Of a stretch of DNA of 64,000 nt, positions 1 to 7,589 are shown piece by piece. Source of the stretch: Opitutaceae bacterium (GTDB lineage: Bacteria; Verrucomicrobiota; Verrucomicrobiia; Opitutales; Opitutaceae); contig JAWLBB010000005.1 in the NCBI GenBank assembly GCA_041395105.1, positions 124,001-188,000 of the forward strand, read 5' to 3'. The notes below the pieces were generated by a model. That model searched no databases and had not been told where the DNA came from. It saw only the letters and a list, made by a program, of their open reading frames with translations. The position numbers and the translations under genes were made by a program. Position 1 is the stretch's first letter, and every line of letters begins with the position of its first letter.

Positions 1-1
1 A

Positions 2-784
2 CTGACCACCGGCTACGGAGATTTCCGTGCCTTCTTTGAACTGGAACGGATCCCGCCCGCACTCGGGTTCTTCTTCCACCAGGGGTTGACCCTGATTACT
101 CCGATGGCGCTGTTCGGATTCCTCGCCTCTCCGTTCGTCATCCGGCGCAACCTCCCGATCCTGCTCGCACCCGCAGTCCTCGTCCTGAGCTACCTCCTCT
201 TCTACTCATCCTACTATTTCGCCAGCGAATACTGGTGGTCTCTGCGCTTCATCCTCCCGGTCTTTCCGGCGGTCATCATTCTGGGTTCCCATGTCTGGTC
301 TCAGCTCCAGGAACAGGGCCAAAGGCTGCTGTCCTCTCCTGCGGCCAAGGGTCCCGACACCTTACACCCGGGACCCTTGGCCCTCAAGTGGGTGCCGTTC
401 GGCTTGAGCATCATCGCGATCCTCATCGGGCACCAGACGAGTCGAAACCTCTTTGTTCACCAGTTCCACCTCGAGGAAGCGCAATACGCCGATTCCGCCG
501 CATGGCTGGCCGAACACACCGATCCCGGCGATGTCATCCTCTGCATGCAAACCAGCGGCAGCGTGTTCAATGAACTGCCCAATCCCATTCTGCGCTGGGA
601 CATGATGGATCCGGAGCGATGGCAGGCGGAAATCGCCCCCGCCCTGACCCGGGAACGCCGCGTCTTCGCCACCCTCTTCCCCTTCGAACGTGACGAGAAC
701 GCGGTCCTCGTGAAACGGGTTCCCGGAAATTGGATCCACCGCGCCGACTTCGGACGTGTCTCCATCTTCGAGCTCCAGCCGTAA
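2..784 (+). CDS. Membrane protein, C-terminal part (glycosyltransferase 39/ArnT-like), 5' truncated
   Basis: The reading frame is open from the window edge, so the true start lies outside. The visible 260 residues contain hydrophobic segments (around LFGFLASPFVI, VLSYLLFYSSYYF and FGLSIIAILIG), a WWSLRFILPVFP stretch, and a soluble C-terminal domain beginning near a tyrosine-alanine-aspartate segment. This layout (multi-spanning membrane part, RF-hydrophobic-P motif, periplasmic tail) resembles the C-terminal half of dolichyl-phosphate-mannose or ArnT-type glycosyltransferases, but the catalytic N-terminal DD/DE loop is missing. The family is an inference. A family A REP hairpin begins before the stop codon's immediate downstream bases end. 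Confidence 0.6.
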   Translation: MTTGYGDFRAFFELERIPPALGFFFHQGLTLITPMALFGFLASPFVIRRNLPILLAPAVLVLSYLLFYSSYYFASEYWWSLRFILPVFPAVIILGSHVWSQLQEQGQRLLSSPAAKGPDTLHPGPLALKWVPFGLSIIAILIGHQTSRNLFVHQFHLEEAQYADSAAWLAEHTDPGDVILCMQTSGSVFNELPNPILRWDMMDPERWQAEIAPALTRERRVFATLFPFERDENAVLVKRVPGNWIHRADFGRVSIFELQP

Positions 785-848
785 GGGGTCTGGCCGCTTT
801 TTCTATACGATTGGGCCGAATCATACAGGAAAAGCGGCCAGACCCCTT
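783..848. repeat. REP family A palindrome
   Basis: An inverted repeat overlaps the stop of the upstream gene. The arms read AAGGGGTCTGGCCGCTTTT and its exact reverse complement, separated by about 28 bases. The same core (GGGGTCxGGCCGCTTTT) recurs at 26225, 39975 and 41202-41321, around a REP-associated transposase. It may also act as a 3' mRNA-stabilising hairpin. Confidence 0.85.
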
Positions 849-948
849 CACGACTCCACTTTACAGTCCAGCAAAGTCCTCATTGGTCATCCTGGATCAG
901 GCCTCCAGGCTGCCCCTGACTACAGTAAAGCTCCTGCGCCTCCCCGCG

Positions 949-2517
949 ATGAACCGAATCACCGTTGCCCTCTGTTCCCTCGCCCTGACCAACCTGCTCC
1001 CGGCCGCTGATCGAGCCGAGGTTCCCAACGTTCTCTTCATCGCGATCGATGACCTGAAACCGATCGGCTCGCTCTATTCCGAAGAGCCCGGCAATTTTCT
1101 CCAGCACGTCTATCCGGATCCGGTTCTCCGCAAGGCGGTCGCCGCCCGAATGACGCCGAATATCCAGCGTCTGGCCAACCGCGGCGTCACCTTCATGAAG
1201 GCCTACTGCGCCGCACCGGCCTGTAACCCATCGCGGGCCGCTCTCATGACGGGTGTCCGACCCCATGTCTCCGGTCTCGCCGACAACGCCAACGCCGTCT
1301 TCTTCAGGGACTGGGAATTCAATGGCGAGAGGCCACTGGCCGATGCAGTCACTCTGCCCGAGCTGCTCAAAGCCAATGGCTGGTACACCGCTTCAACCGG
1401 AAAGATCTACCACTCCGGCCAGGACTTCGAAGACTCCGACGGGCATCGTTCCTGGACCGACTGGACCCTTGTGAAAGGGGACGCCGGCCGCAATCAACGA
1501 TCACCCTGGAGCCCCAGGAGCCTGGCCTGGGGACAGGAAGGCGATGACGGTGCCTCCCACCGGTCGACCAACGACTTCAGGAAAGCCGATTTCATCGCCC
1601 GGGTCCTCGAAGACGGACAGGCCACCAATGAAGGAACCGTTTTTCAACTGCCGGAAGACAGGCCCTTCTTCCTCGCCTGCGGGATCTTCCGCCCGCACCT
1701 CCCCTTTTACGCAACCAAAGATCTCCTCGACCTGTTTCCAGCCGAGGAAATGACCATCACCCGTGAACTCCTGACCGAATTCATGCAGGATTGTGACGAT
1801 CTCCCGCCGACCAGCCTGAAATGGACCGGGGTCAAATTCGAGAACGGCGACCCGGTTCTCGATACCGAGCGCTTCGTCGATATCCTCAATCTGGGCAAAG
1901 AGTACGGTGGGCCGGACGGCGACCTGGCCGGATGGAAGGACATGCTGACCCATTATTTCGCGAGCTGCGCAGTGGCGGATCGCGCGGTCGGCCGACTCCT
2001 CGACGGCCTTGAGCATGGTCCCTACGGCGAAAACACCGTGGTCATTCTATGGAGTGACCACGGCTACCACCTCGGCGAAAAAGTCCGGGAAACCAAGTTC
2101 ACCCTCTGGGATGACGGCGCCCTGAGCAACTTCATCATCGCTGATCCCGCAAGACCGGAAACGGCCGGCACCCGCTGCGACCAACCGGTTTCCCTGACGG
2201 ACATCTACCCGACCGTCGCCGCCCTGGCCGGACTGGAAATCCCCGATCCCCGCAATATCGGCACCGACCTGAACGTGCTCCTCGATCAACCGGGAACAAC
2301 CTTGGTCCGTCCAGCGCTGACCACTTACCGCGATGTCGATTGCAACATGGTCCGGACCCATCGGTTCAAGCTCATCCGCTACGGAAAAACCGAGCCCGAA
2401 CTCGAGGTCTACGACATGGACAACGACCCGGAAGAAATCCGCAATCTTGCCGGCAAACCCGAATGGGCCGACGAAGAGGCGGAATTGCTGACCATCCTCG
2501 ACCTCACCCTCCAGTAG
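949..2517 (+). CDS. Secreted sulfatase, iduronate-2-sulfatase/choline-sulfatase-like
   Basis: This alkaline-phosphatase-superfamily sulfatase is 522 residues long. The signature C-x-P-S-R is at residues 92-96 (CNPSR). Its cysteine must be oxidised to formylglycine by a maturase, and none is encoded in the window. Metal-binding Asp34-Asp35 follow the N-terminal strand VLFIAIDD, and SDHGYHLGE near residue 365 supplies the C-terminal metal ligands. The start at 949 was chosen over an in-frame one at 730 because it gives a signal peptide ending near LLPAA and avoids overlapping the preceding gene and the REP hairpin. It lies 15 bases before a second sulfatase, so the two are probably cotranscribed. 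The substrate is a sulfated glycan or ester, not defined by sequence. Confidence 0.9.
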   Translation: MNRITVALCSLALTNLLPAADRAEVPNVLFIAIDDLKPIGSLYSEEPGNFLQHVYPDPVLRKAVAARMTPNIQRLANRGVTFMKAYCAAPACNPSRAALMTGVRPHVSGLADNANAVFFRDWEFNGERPLADAVTLPELLKANGWYTASTGKIYHSGQDFEDSDGHRSWTDWTLVKGDAGRNQRSPWSPRSLAWGQEGDDGASHRSTNDFRKADFIARVLEDGQATNEGTVFQLPEDRPFFLACGIFRPHLPFYATKDLLDLFPAEEMTITRELLTEFMQDCDDLPPTSLKWTGVKFENGDPVLDTERFVDILNLGKEYGGPDGDLAGWKDMLTHYFASCAVADRAVGRLLDGLEHGPYGENTVVILWSDHGYHLGEKVRETKFTLWDDGALSNFIIADPARPETAGTRCDQPVSLTDIYPTVAALAGLEIPDPRNIGTDLNVLLDQPGTTLVRPALTTYRDVDCNMVRTHRFKLIRYGKTEPELEVYDMDNDPEEIRNLAGKPEWADEEAELLTILDLTLQ

Positions 2518-2532
2518 TCCTTTCGCCCGACC

Positions 2533-3948
2533 ATGCATCCAGTCGGCAAAAACCTCCTCATCCTTGTCGCCGGCCTGGCTTCCCTGTCTCACGCCTCCGT
2601 CTCCCAGCCGCCCAACGTCGTCCTGATCGTGGCCGACGACCTCAACAGCTACGCCTTCTACGGGACGCACCCGCAGGCGCGGATGCCGCATATGGACGAC
2701 TTCAGGAATACCGCGGTCACTTTCGATCTCGCCTACTGCGCCGCACCGGCCTGCGCCCCGTCCCGGGCCTCCATGCTGACCGGACGCTACCCGCACTCGA
2801 CCGGCCAATACTGGAACGGAGCCCAGGGCGATGCGCCGTTCTGGGAAAACCCGATCTTCACCCCACTGGAATCGCTCCCGGAAACGTTTCGAAGAAACGG
2901 ATACACTACTTGGGGCGCCGGCAAACTCCAGCACGCCAGGTGGCCCGACAACCGGGAACGCGCGGCCTGGGACAACTACCCGCCCCATGGCGGCGGCTTC
3001 GGTCCGTTTGTGCCGGAGGAAGCAGCCATCGAAGGAGACAGATTCTGGGGCGCTCATGAGTGGACCGGACCCGACACCGACTTCCCCGATGTGGTCAATA
3101 CCAACGCCGCCATCGAGTTTCTCGAAAAGGAACACGATAAGCCCTTCTTCATGATGGTCGGTCTCTGGCGGCCCCACACCCCTTTCACCGCTCCAAAACG
3201 CTTCTTCGATCTCTTTGACCCCGACGAGATCCAGGTGCCCCCTCCCGCCTACCTCGAGGGCGACTTGGAGGATGTCCCCCAGGAAGGCATGTCGATCTCC
3301 GGGATCTGGGGCAAACGCTGGCTGAACAGCGGCAAAGACCATCCGGAACGCTGGCGCCGACTCATGCATGGCTACCTCGCCGCCACCGCCTTCGCCGACT
3401 GGTCCGCCGGTCGGGTCATCGAAGCCCTCGACGTCTCGCCCTACGGCAAGAACACGATTGTGATCTTCTGGTCCGACAATGGTTTCCACATGGGCGAGAA
3501 GGATCACTTCGAGAAATGCACACTCTGGGAAGCCGCCGCCCAAACCCCTCTGGCCATCCGCATGCCTGGCCGGCGCAATGCCGGCACCACATCCACCCGT
3601 CCGGTCAACGCGATCGACTTCTTTCCCACCCTGGTCGATCTCTGCGGGCTCCAGCCGCCCCCTCAGGAACTCGAAGGCCAGAGCCTCCGCCCGCTCCTCG
3701 AGAACCCGACTGCGACCTGGGACCACCCCGCCCTCACCACCTACGGCGAAGGCTACTTCTCAGCCCGTGACGAACGCTTCCGCTATATCCGCTACCCGGA
3801 CCATACGGAGGAACTCTACGACCACCAGGCCGACCCCGACGAATTCCGCAACCTGGCCAACGACCCCGACTACCAGGCGGTCAAGGAACGCCTCCGCCAA
3901 TACGTCCCGAAAACCTGGGCCCGCAACCTCGGCGGTCGAAGGGGTTAA
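2533..3948 (+). CDS. Secreted sulfatase
   Basis: This second sulfatase (471 residues) has a signal peptide (residues 1-21, ending LSHAS) and the signature CAPSR at residues 74-78, which carries the cysteine converted to formylglycine. Asp35-Asp36 (VADD) and a WSDNGFHMGE block complete the active-site metal ligands. The segment around the signature (YCAAPAC) matches the first sulfatase, but the remainder differs, so the pair are paralogues of one broad subfamily rather than a recent duplication. The stop is followed within a base by a long perfect hairpin. The likely role is removal of sulfate from algal or host polysaccharides in the periplasm, consistent with the neighbouring glycosidases. 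Confidence 0.9.
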   Translation: MHPVGKNLLILVAGLASLSHASVSQPPNVVLIVADDLNSYAFYGTHPQARMPHMDDFRNTAVTFDLAYCAAPACAPSRASMLTGRYPHSTGQYWNGAQGDAPFWENPIFTPLESLPETFRRNGYTTWGAGKLQHARWPDNRERAAWDNYPPHGGGFGPFVPEEAAIEGDRFWGAHEWTGPDTDFPDVVNTNAAIEFLEKEHDKPFFMMVGLWRPHTPFTAPKRFFDLFDPDEIQVPPPAYLEGDLEDVPQEGMSISGIWGKRWLNSGKDHPERWRRLMHGYLAATAFADWSAGRVIEALDVSPYGKNTIVIFWSDNGFHMGEKDHFEKCTLWEAAAQTPLAIRMPGRRNAGTTSTRPVNAIDFFPTLVDLCGLQPPPQELEGQSLRPLLENPTATWDHPALTTYGEGYFSARDERFRYIRYPDHTEELYDHQADPDEFRNLANDPDYQAVKERLRQYVPKTWARNLGGRRG

Positions 3949-4013
3949 GGGGTCATTGCTTGACTCTTGACAAATGGGGAGGTCCCTTTGTCAAGAGTCA
4001 AGCAATGACCCCT
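3948..4013. repeat. Long perfect palindrome after sulfatase pair (REP-like)
   Basis: Two arms of about 26 bases are exact reverse complements (outer part AGGGGTCATTGCTTGACTCT) around a loop of about 12 bases. The outer GGGGTCA/TGACCCC matches the outer bases of family A palindromes, but the inner arm differs. There is no T-run, so it is not a classical intrinsic terminator, although it could end or protect the sulfatase mRNA. Confidence 0.85.
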
Positions 4014-4119
4014 ACAGATGGAGCCCTGTATTCGATGAACAAGGTCCGGTAACACCCCTCAACCAGATACCCGCATTCCCGATGCAGACGGTTGAAGCGG
4101 ATGGCTCGAACCACGTCGA

Positions 4120-4500
4120 TCAGGGAGCGGATACGGCCAGTCCACGGCGTTGACCGCGCTTGATGAACATTCTGTCGAAGGTTTTCATGCCTTCGCCGTC
4201 CCCACAAACGAAGTGAAGTGCATCCGCAAAATCCAAGCCGGCAGAAAAATGATCGATGGCCGACACCATCTTCGTCCGGTCGGCAACCCGAACGGTCTCC
4301 AGCCGCAACAGGCTTCGGAATGCGTCGGCAATCTCATCCGCCCTACACCCGTAGGCCGCCCGCAGAACCCACTCCGTCTCCATGAACACCGTGTCCGGAA
4401 TAAAGACCGCCCCCGCCTCGAACAAACGCTTGGCCCGCGCGGATTCATTCGGCGCATCCTCTACCAACAAGCGCACGACGACATTTGTATCCGCAGTCAT
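4120..4500 (-). CDS. vapC: PIN-domain ribonuclease toxin (VapC family)
   Basis: This protein has 126 residues, a normal VapC length. The acidic PIN residues are visible: Asp4 (TADTN), Glu43 in FMETEWVL, Asp93 in DFADALH and Asp109 in TFDR. PIN toxins cleave structured RNAs such as tRNA with Mg2+. The start codon overlaps the antitoxin stop by four bases (ATGA), so the toxin is translationally coupled to its antitoxin. Family membership is clear, but the cleavage target is unknown. Confidence 0.9.
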   Translation of the reverse strand: MTADTNVVVRLLVEDAPNESARAKRLFEAGAVFIPDTVFMETEWVLRAAYGCRADEIADAFRSLLRLETVRVADRTKMVSAIDHFSAGLDFADALHFVCGDGEGMKTFDRMFIKRGQRRGLAVSAP

Positions 4501-4754
4501 GATCGCTGCCAGCGGCTCTTGAACTCCTCGTCGACGGCGGCACGCATCGCCTCCACTGAAATCCCTTTCCGCTTCGGATTCAGCATGCCCGCGACCGAGT
4601 CGACCGTGAGCGGCTCGCTCACTTTCTGCAGCCCGATGGCCTCTTCCAGAGTACGTATGATCTCGGCCTGCAAGCTACGGTGGTTCGCCCGCGCCCGCCT
4701 CTTGTAATCACGGTGCAATTGCTCCGGAAGCTTCTTGATGGTTATCGAAGACAC
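4497..4754 (-). CDS. FitA/VapB-type ribbon-helix-helix antitoxin
   Basis: This 85-residue protein opens with SITIKKLPEQLHRDYKRRA, a typical ribbon-helix-helix DNA-binding strand and helix, followed by SLQAEIIRTLEEA. The C-terminal half, with its basic-acidic tail, would wrap the PIN toxin. It starts with GTG. It is the first gene of the toxin-antitoxin operon and overlaps the toxin start by four bases. A perfect 17-bp palindrome 13 bases upstream of its start is a good autoregulatory operator candidate. Confidence 0.88.
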   Translation of the reverse strand: MSSITIKKLPEQLHRDYKRRARANHRSLQAEIIRTLEEAIGLQKVSEPLTVDSVAGMLNPKRKGISVEAMRAAVDEEFKSRWQRS

Positions 4755-4766
4755 GAACCAACCCTA

Positions 4767-4783
4767 GCAACCAATTTGGTTGC
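4767..4783. promoter_or_regulatory. Candidate operator of the toxin-antitoxin operon
   Basis: A perfect palindrome, GCAACCAA-T-TTGGTTGC, lies just upstream of the antitoxin GTG start on the minus strand. RHH antitoxins bind such short palindromes and repress their own operon. The position is right, but binding is inferred. Confidence 0.6.
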
Positions 4784-4931
4784 GTCAAGCGATCAGCGCA
4801 GAGGCGGCGAATGGGAGGACGTCTTCGTCCGCCTGACCACCCCATGTAATCTCTGGCGACACCCCGTTACTGGCTCCTCAGAAATCATGGATACCTGGAC
4901 TGACCATATCGGATCCCCCCGCCGTTCGTTC

Positions 4932-6245
4932 TCAACCCCGGGTCACCCGCAACAGCAATGAGCCGTGCGGCGGCAGCTTCCGGCTCAGGGTGATCCCGGT
5001 CAGCGGCTCCAGATCCTGGCCCGCCCAGAGGTCCCGTGCTCTGGCGCCGGAGCTGATCCCGATCGAGGCCAGGGAGACCGCGTTTTCGGCTTCGACGTCC
5101 CGCAGATTGAAGAGAGCGATCACTTTGTCACCACGATTCGGATACTCGGAGACCCAGACCGGCAGGGTCGGATCGGTCCCGGGGAGAGGTTTGCCGCCGA
5201 CACAGTCCTGGTTGACCTCAAGAACCTCCCGATTGGTGAGGAGGGCCAGGGTGGCCGCATCCGTCTCCGGCAGGTGACCACCCATCATGAGCGGGGAACG
5301 GAAGATGGCCCAGAGCGAGAGCATGGTGCGGGCTTCATCCGGGGTGAACCGGGAATCCCGTTCCGGCCGCTTCGGTCCGCGCTTGCAGATCCGCCCGAGC
5401 GGCAACATGTCGGCATCGGGCCAGGCGCCGGGTTGACGGTATCGCCACCACCGCGCGCAGAGGGAGAACATCCGCTTGAGCTTCGGCCAATCGTCCCAGA
5501 AATCCGCCGACATCCGCCACATGTTTGCGTTGTTGCGCAGGTGCTCGGTCGAGGCGACCGGTGCGTCACCCGGCGAAAGGCTGAGCACGATCGGACGCCC
5601 GCAGTTGTCAATGGCCGCGCGGATGGCATCGATTTCGCTCCCGTGGTAGGGACCCATTCCGCGGTCGGTCCCGTCCGCCAGGATATCGTCGACCTTGACG
5701 AAATCCACGCCCCATGAGGCATAGAGCCGGAAGCAGGAATCATAGTAGGCCTGTCCGGCGGGATGCCTGGTATTGACCGTCTCCATATGGTCGAGCCACA
5801 CACATTCCACCAGACCGGTCCCTACGTCATGGGTGGTGTACTCACTGCCCTCGATCTGGAAGTAATCGCCGGTCACCTGCCTGGGTATGCCCCGCATGAG
5901 GTGAATGCCGAACTTGAGCCCGAGACCATGCACATGATCCGCCAGCGGCTTGAAGCCGGCTCCACCGACCGAGGATGGAAACCGATTGGGTGCCGGGATC
6001 AGGCGCCCGTGGAGATCGACATGCAGCAGCGGCTGCATGCCCTTGCCGATATGCGGGTTGGCACAGGCCCCCGGCGCCGGATGCGACCAGCAGAAATCGA
6101 CCACCACGTATTCCCAGCCGGCCGGCTTGAGGTGCTCGGCCATGAAGGCGGCATTCTCGCGGATCTCCGCTTCAGTGACATCCGAGCCGAAACAATCGTA
6201 GCTGTTCCAGCCGAGGGGTGGTTTGGGGGCGAAATCAGTGTGCAT
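4932..6245 (-). CDS. Alpha-galactosidase-like glycoside hydrolase, GH27
   Basis: This 437-residue protein opens with PPLGWNSYDCFG, the family signature (PPMGWNSW in classic members). The nucleophile is Asp186 in DFVKVDD, and an acid/base candidate is Asp248 or Asp251 in RMSADFWDD. The barrel is followed by a small beta domain (residues about 350-437, LWAGQDLEPL). No signal peptide is evident from the chosen ATG; an upstream in-frame start at 6314 would add 23 non-hydrophobic residues. It probably removes terminal alpha-galactose, or alpha-N-acetylgalactosamine, from oligosaccharides. It stands alone, downstream of the toxin-antitoxin pair's promoter side, and is unrelated in family to the larger GH36-like enzyme at 26.3 kb. 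Confidence 0.85.
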   Translation of the reverse strand: MHTDFAPKPPLGWNSYDCFGSDVTEAEIRENAAFMAEHLKPAGWEYVVVDFCWSHPAPGACANPHIGKGMQPLLHVDLHGRLIPAPNRFPSSVGGAGFKPLADHVHGLGLKFGIHLMRGIPRQVTGDYFQIEGSEYTTHDVGTGLVECVWLDHMETVNTRHPAGQAYYDSCFRLYASWGVDFVKVDDILADGTDRGMGPYHGSEIDAIRAAIDNCGRPIVLSLSPGDAPVASTEHLRNNANMWRMSADFWDDWPKLKRMFSLCARWWRYRQPGAWPDADMLPLGRICKRGPKRPERDSRFTPDEARTMLSLWAIFRSPLMMGGHLPETDAATLALLTNREVLEVNQDCVGGKPLPGTDPTLPVWVSEYPNRGDKVIALFNLRDVEAENAVSLASIGISSGARARDLWAGQDLEPLTGITLSRKLPPHGSLLLRVTRG

Positions 6246-6670
6246 GGTGATCTTGAGATTGATGGCTCTCGCGCAGAGACGCTGACGTGCGGAGTGGCTG
6301 GATTTGTGCGGCATGAAGCGTCCGATACTCCATGGATCAAGGGAGTCGGATCATCGCCGGCCCCGCAAGACCGGCGAATAGGACCGTCAAGCAAAGACCA
6401 GAGCCATTGGCTCCGGAACCCACTCACCGGATCAGGGATCCGCTTAATGGGCAGATCGAGTCCTCTCCGATCTCCCCTACCGCGATAGTGCCCCATTCGA
6501 CCATTGTTCCCGGACACCCTGGGGATTTCCGGCCGAATCTCGAAGTGACCGAGATCCTGACCCCGACCGATGAGACCGCAGACCGCTTCGGGCGAGGATG
6601 GCGATGGCGTTGTCCGATGGAGACCCCACAGGCTTGATCCTGGCCGGGAGAACGGCTAGGGTCCCCTTCC
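6246..6670. other. Intergenic gap between diverging genes
   Basis: Roughly 425 bases separate the divergent GH27 and ComA-like genes. I see no convincing open frame, tRNA or long palindrome. It should contain both promoters, but no clear -35/-10 pair stands out. Confidence 0.5.
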
Positions 6671-7447
6671 ATGTCGGCCAATCCGTTCGAATCCATCGTT
6701 GTTGCCTCCCGTCCGGGCAAACCCCGCACCCGGGGTCTGACCATGATCGCCGACTGGGGCCTGCCCCCGGGCCAACAGGGTGATCTGCTGACGATCAGCG
6801 CACCCTTTATCGACCTGGCCAAGGTGGCGGTCGGGATCGCCGCCCTGCTGCCAACCGAGATCCTGCGGGAGAAAATCCACGCCTACACCGGGCATGACAT
6901 CCTCACTTTTCCCGGCGGCCAATTCCTCGAGTATTCAGTTATTCACGACAAAGCGGAAGCCTATTTCCAAGCCGCTGCCGCCGCCGGCTTCCGCTGTATC
7001 GAAGTATCCGACAATCTCCTTGAAATCGAACTTGAGGCGAAGTGCGCCCTGATCAAACGCGCGATCAACGACCATGGCCTGCGGGTGCTGGGCGAGGTGG
7101 GCAAGAAGGAAGGACTCGGAGCCACGGGCGACCTGGCCGAGGACGCGGCCCGCTGCCTGGAAGCGGGCGCGGAGCGGGTGTTTCTGGAAGCGGCTGATTT
7201 CTTTTCGGGCGAAGTCAAGGAAACCGCCCTCCAGGCAATCGTGGATCGCTGCGGAACCGATCCCCTGATTTTCGAACTCCCGGGGCCCTGGATCGACGGT
7301 GTGACTCAGGCCGATGTCCACAGGATCACCCGCTGGCTGATCAACCGTTTCGGCCCCGAGGTCAACATCGCCAACGTTTCTCCCGAAAACGTGCTCAAAC
7401 TGGAAGCCCTCCGTCTGGGGATCGGGGTTAATGCGGGACGGGTTTGA
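6671..7447 (+). CDS. Phosphosulfolactate synthase-like protein (ComA family)
   Basis: This 258-residue TIM-barrel protein has the order of motifs found in (2R)-phospho-3-sulfolactate synthase: RGLTMIADWG near residue 22, FIDLAKVAVG, LREKIHAYTGHDI, a FPGGQFLEYS segment, GFRCIEVSDN, LGEVGKKEG and FLEAADFF. ComA joins sulfite to phosphoenolpyruvate, the first step of coenzyme M synthesis in methanogens. Bacterial relatives occur without the rest of that pathway. No ComB, ComC or ComDE gene lies nearby, so a sulfonate or sulfite role is only a possibility, although two sulfatases lie 3-6 kb upstream. The fold assignment is good; the substrate is uncertain. Confidence 0.75.
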   Translation: MSANPFESIVVASRPGKPRTRGLTMIADWGLPPGQQGDLLTISAPFIDLAKVAVGIAALLPTEILREKIHAYTGHDILTFPGGQFLEYSVIHDKAEAYFQAAAAAGFRCIEVSDNLLEIELEAKCALIKRAINDHGLRVLGEVGKKEGLGATGDLAEDAARCLEAGAERVFLEAADFFSGEVKETALQAIVDRCGTDPLIFELPGPWIDGVTQADVHRITRWLINRFGPEVNIANVSPENVLKLEALRLGIGVNAGRV

Positions 7448-7589
7448 GCAGAACGACAAAGGTCACTGAGGCGACGAAGGAATATTCCGGTATCTGGTGC
7501 TGATAATCCGTTCTTGGACCCTCGTCAAACAGGACGAATCGACATTCCCTCGGTGAGCCACCAAACCCATCTTCCTTGCGTAGCATCCC

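Noticed and set aside
2047..3726. Long minus-strand open frame over the two sulfatases
   Set aside because: It is the mirror of GC-rich sulfatase codons, with low-complexity Gly/Arg/Val composition. The plus-strand sulfatases carry the correct motifs.
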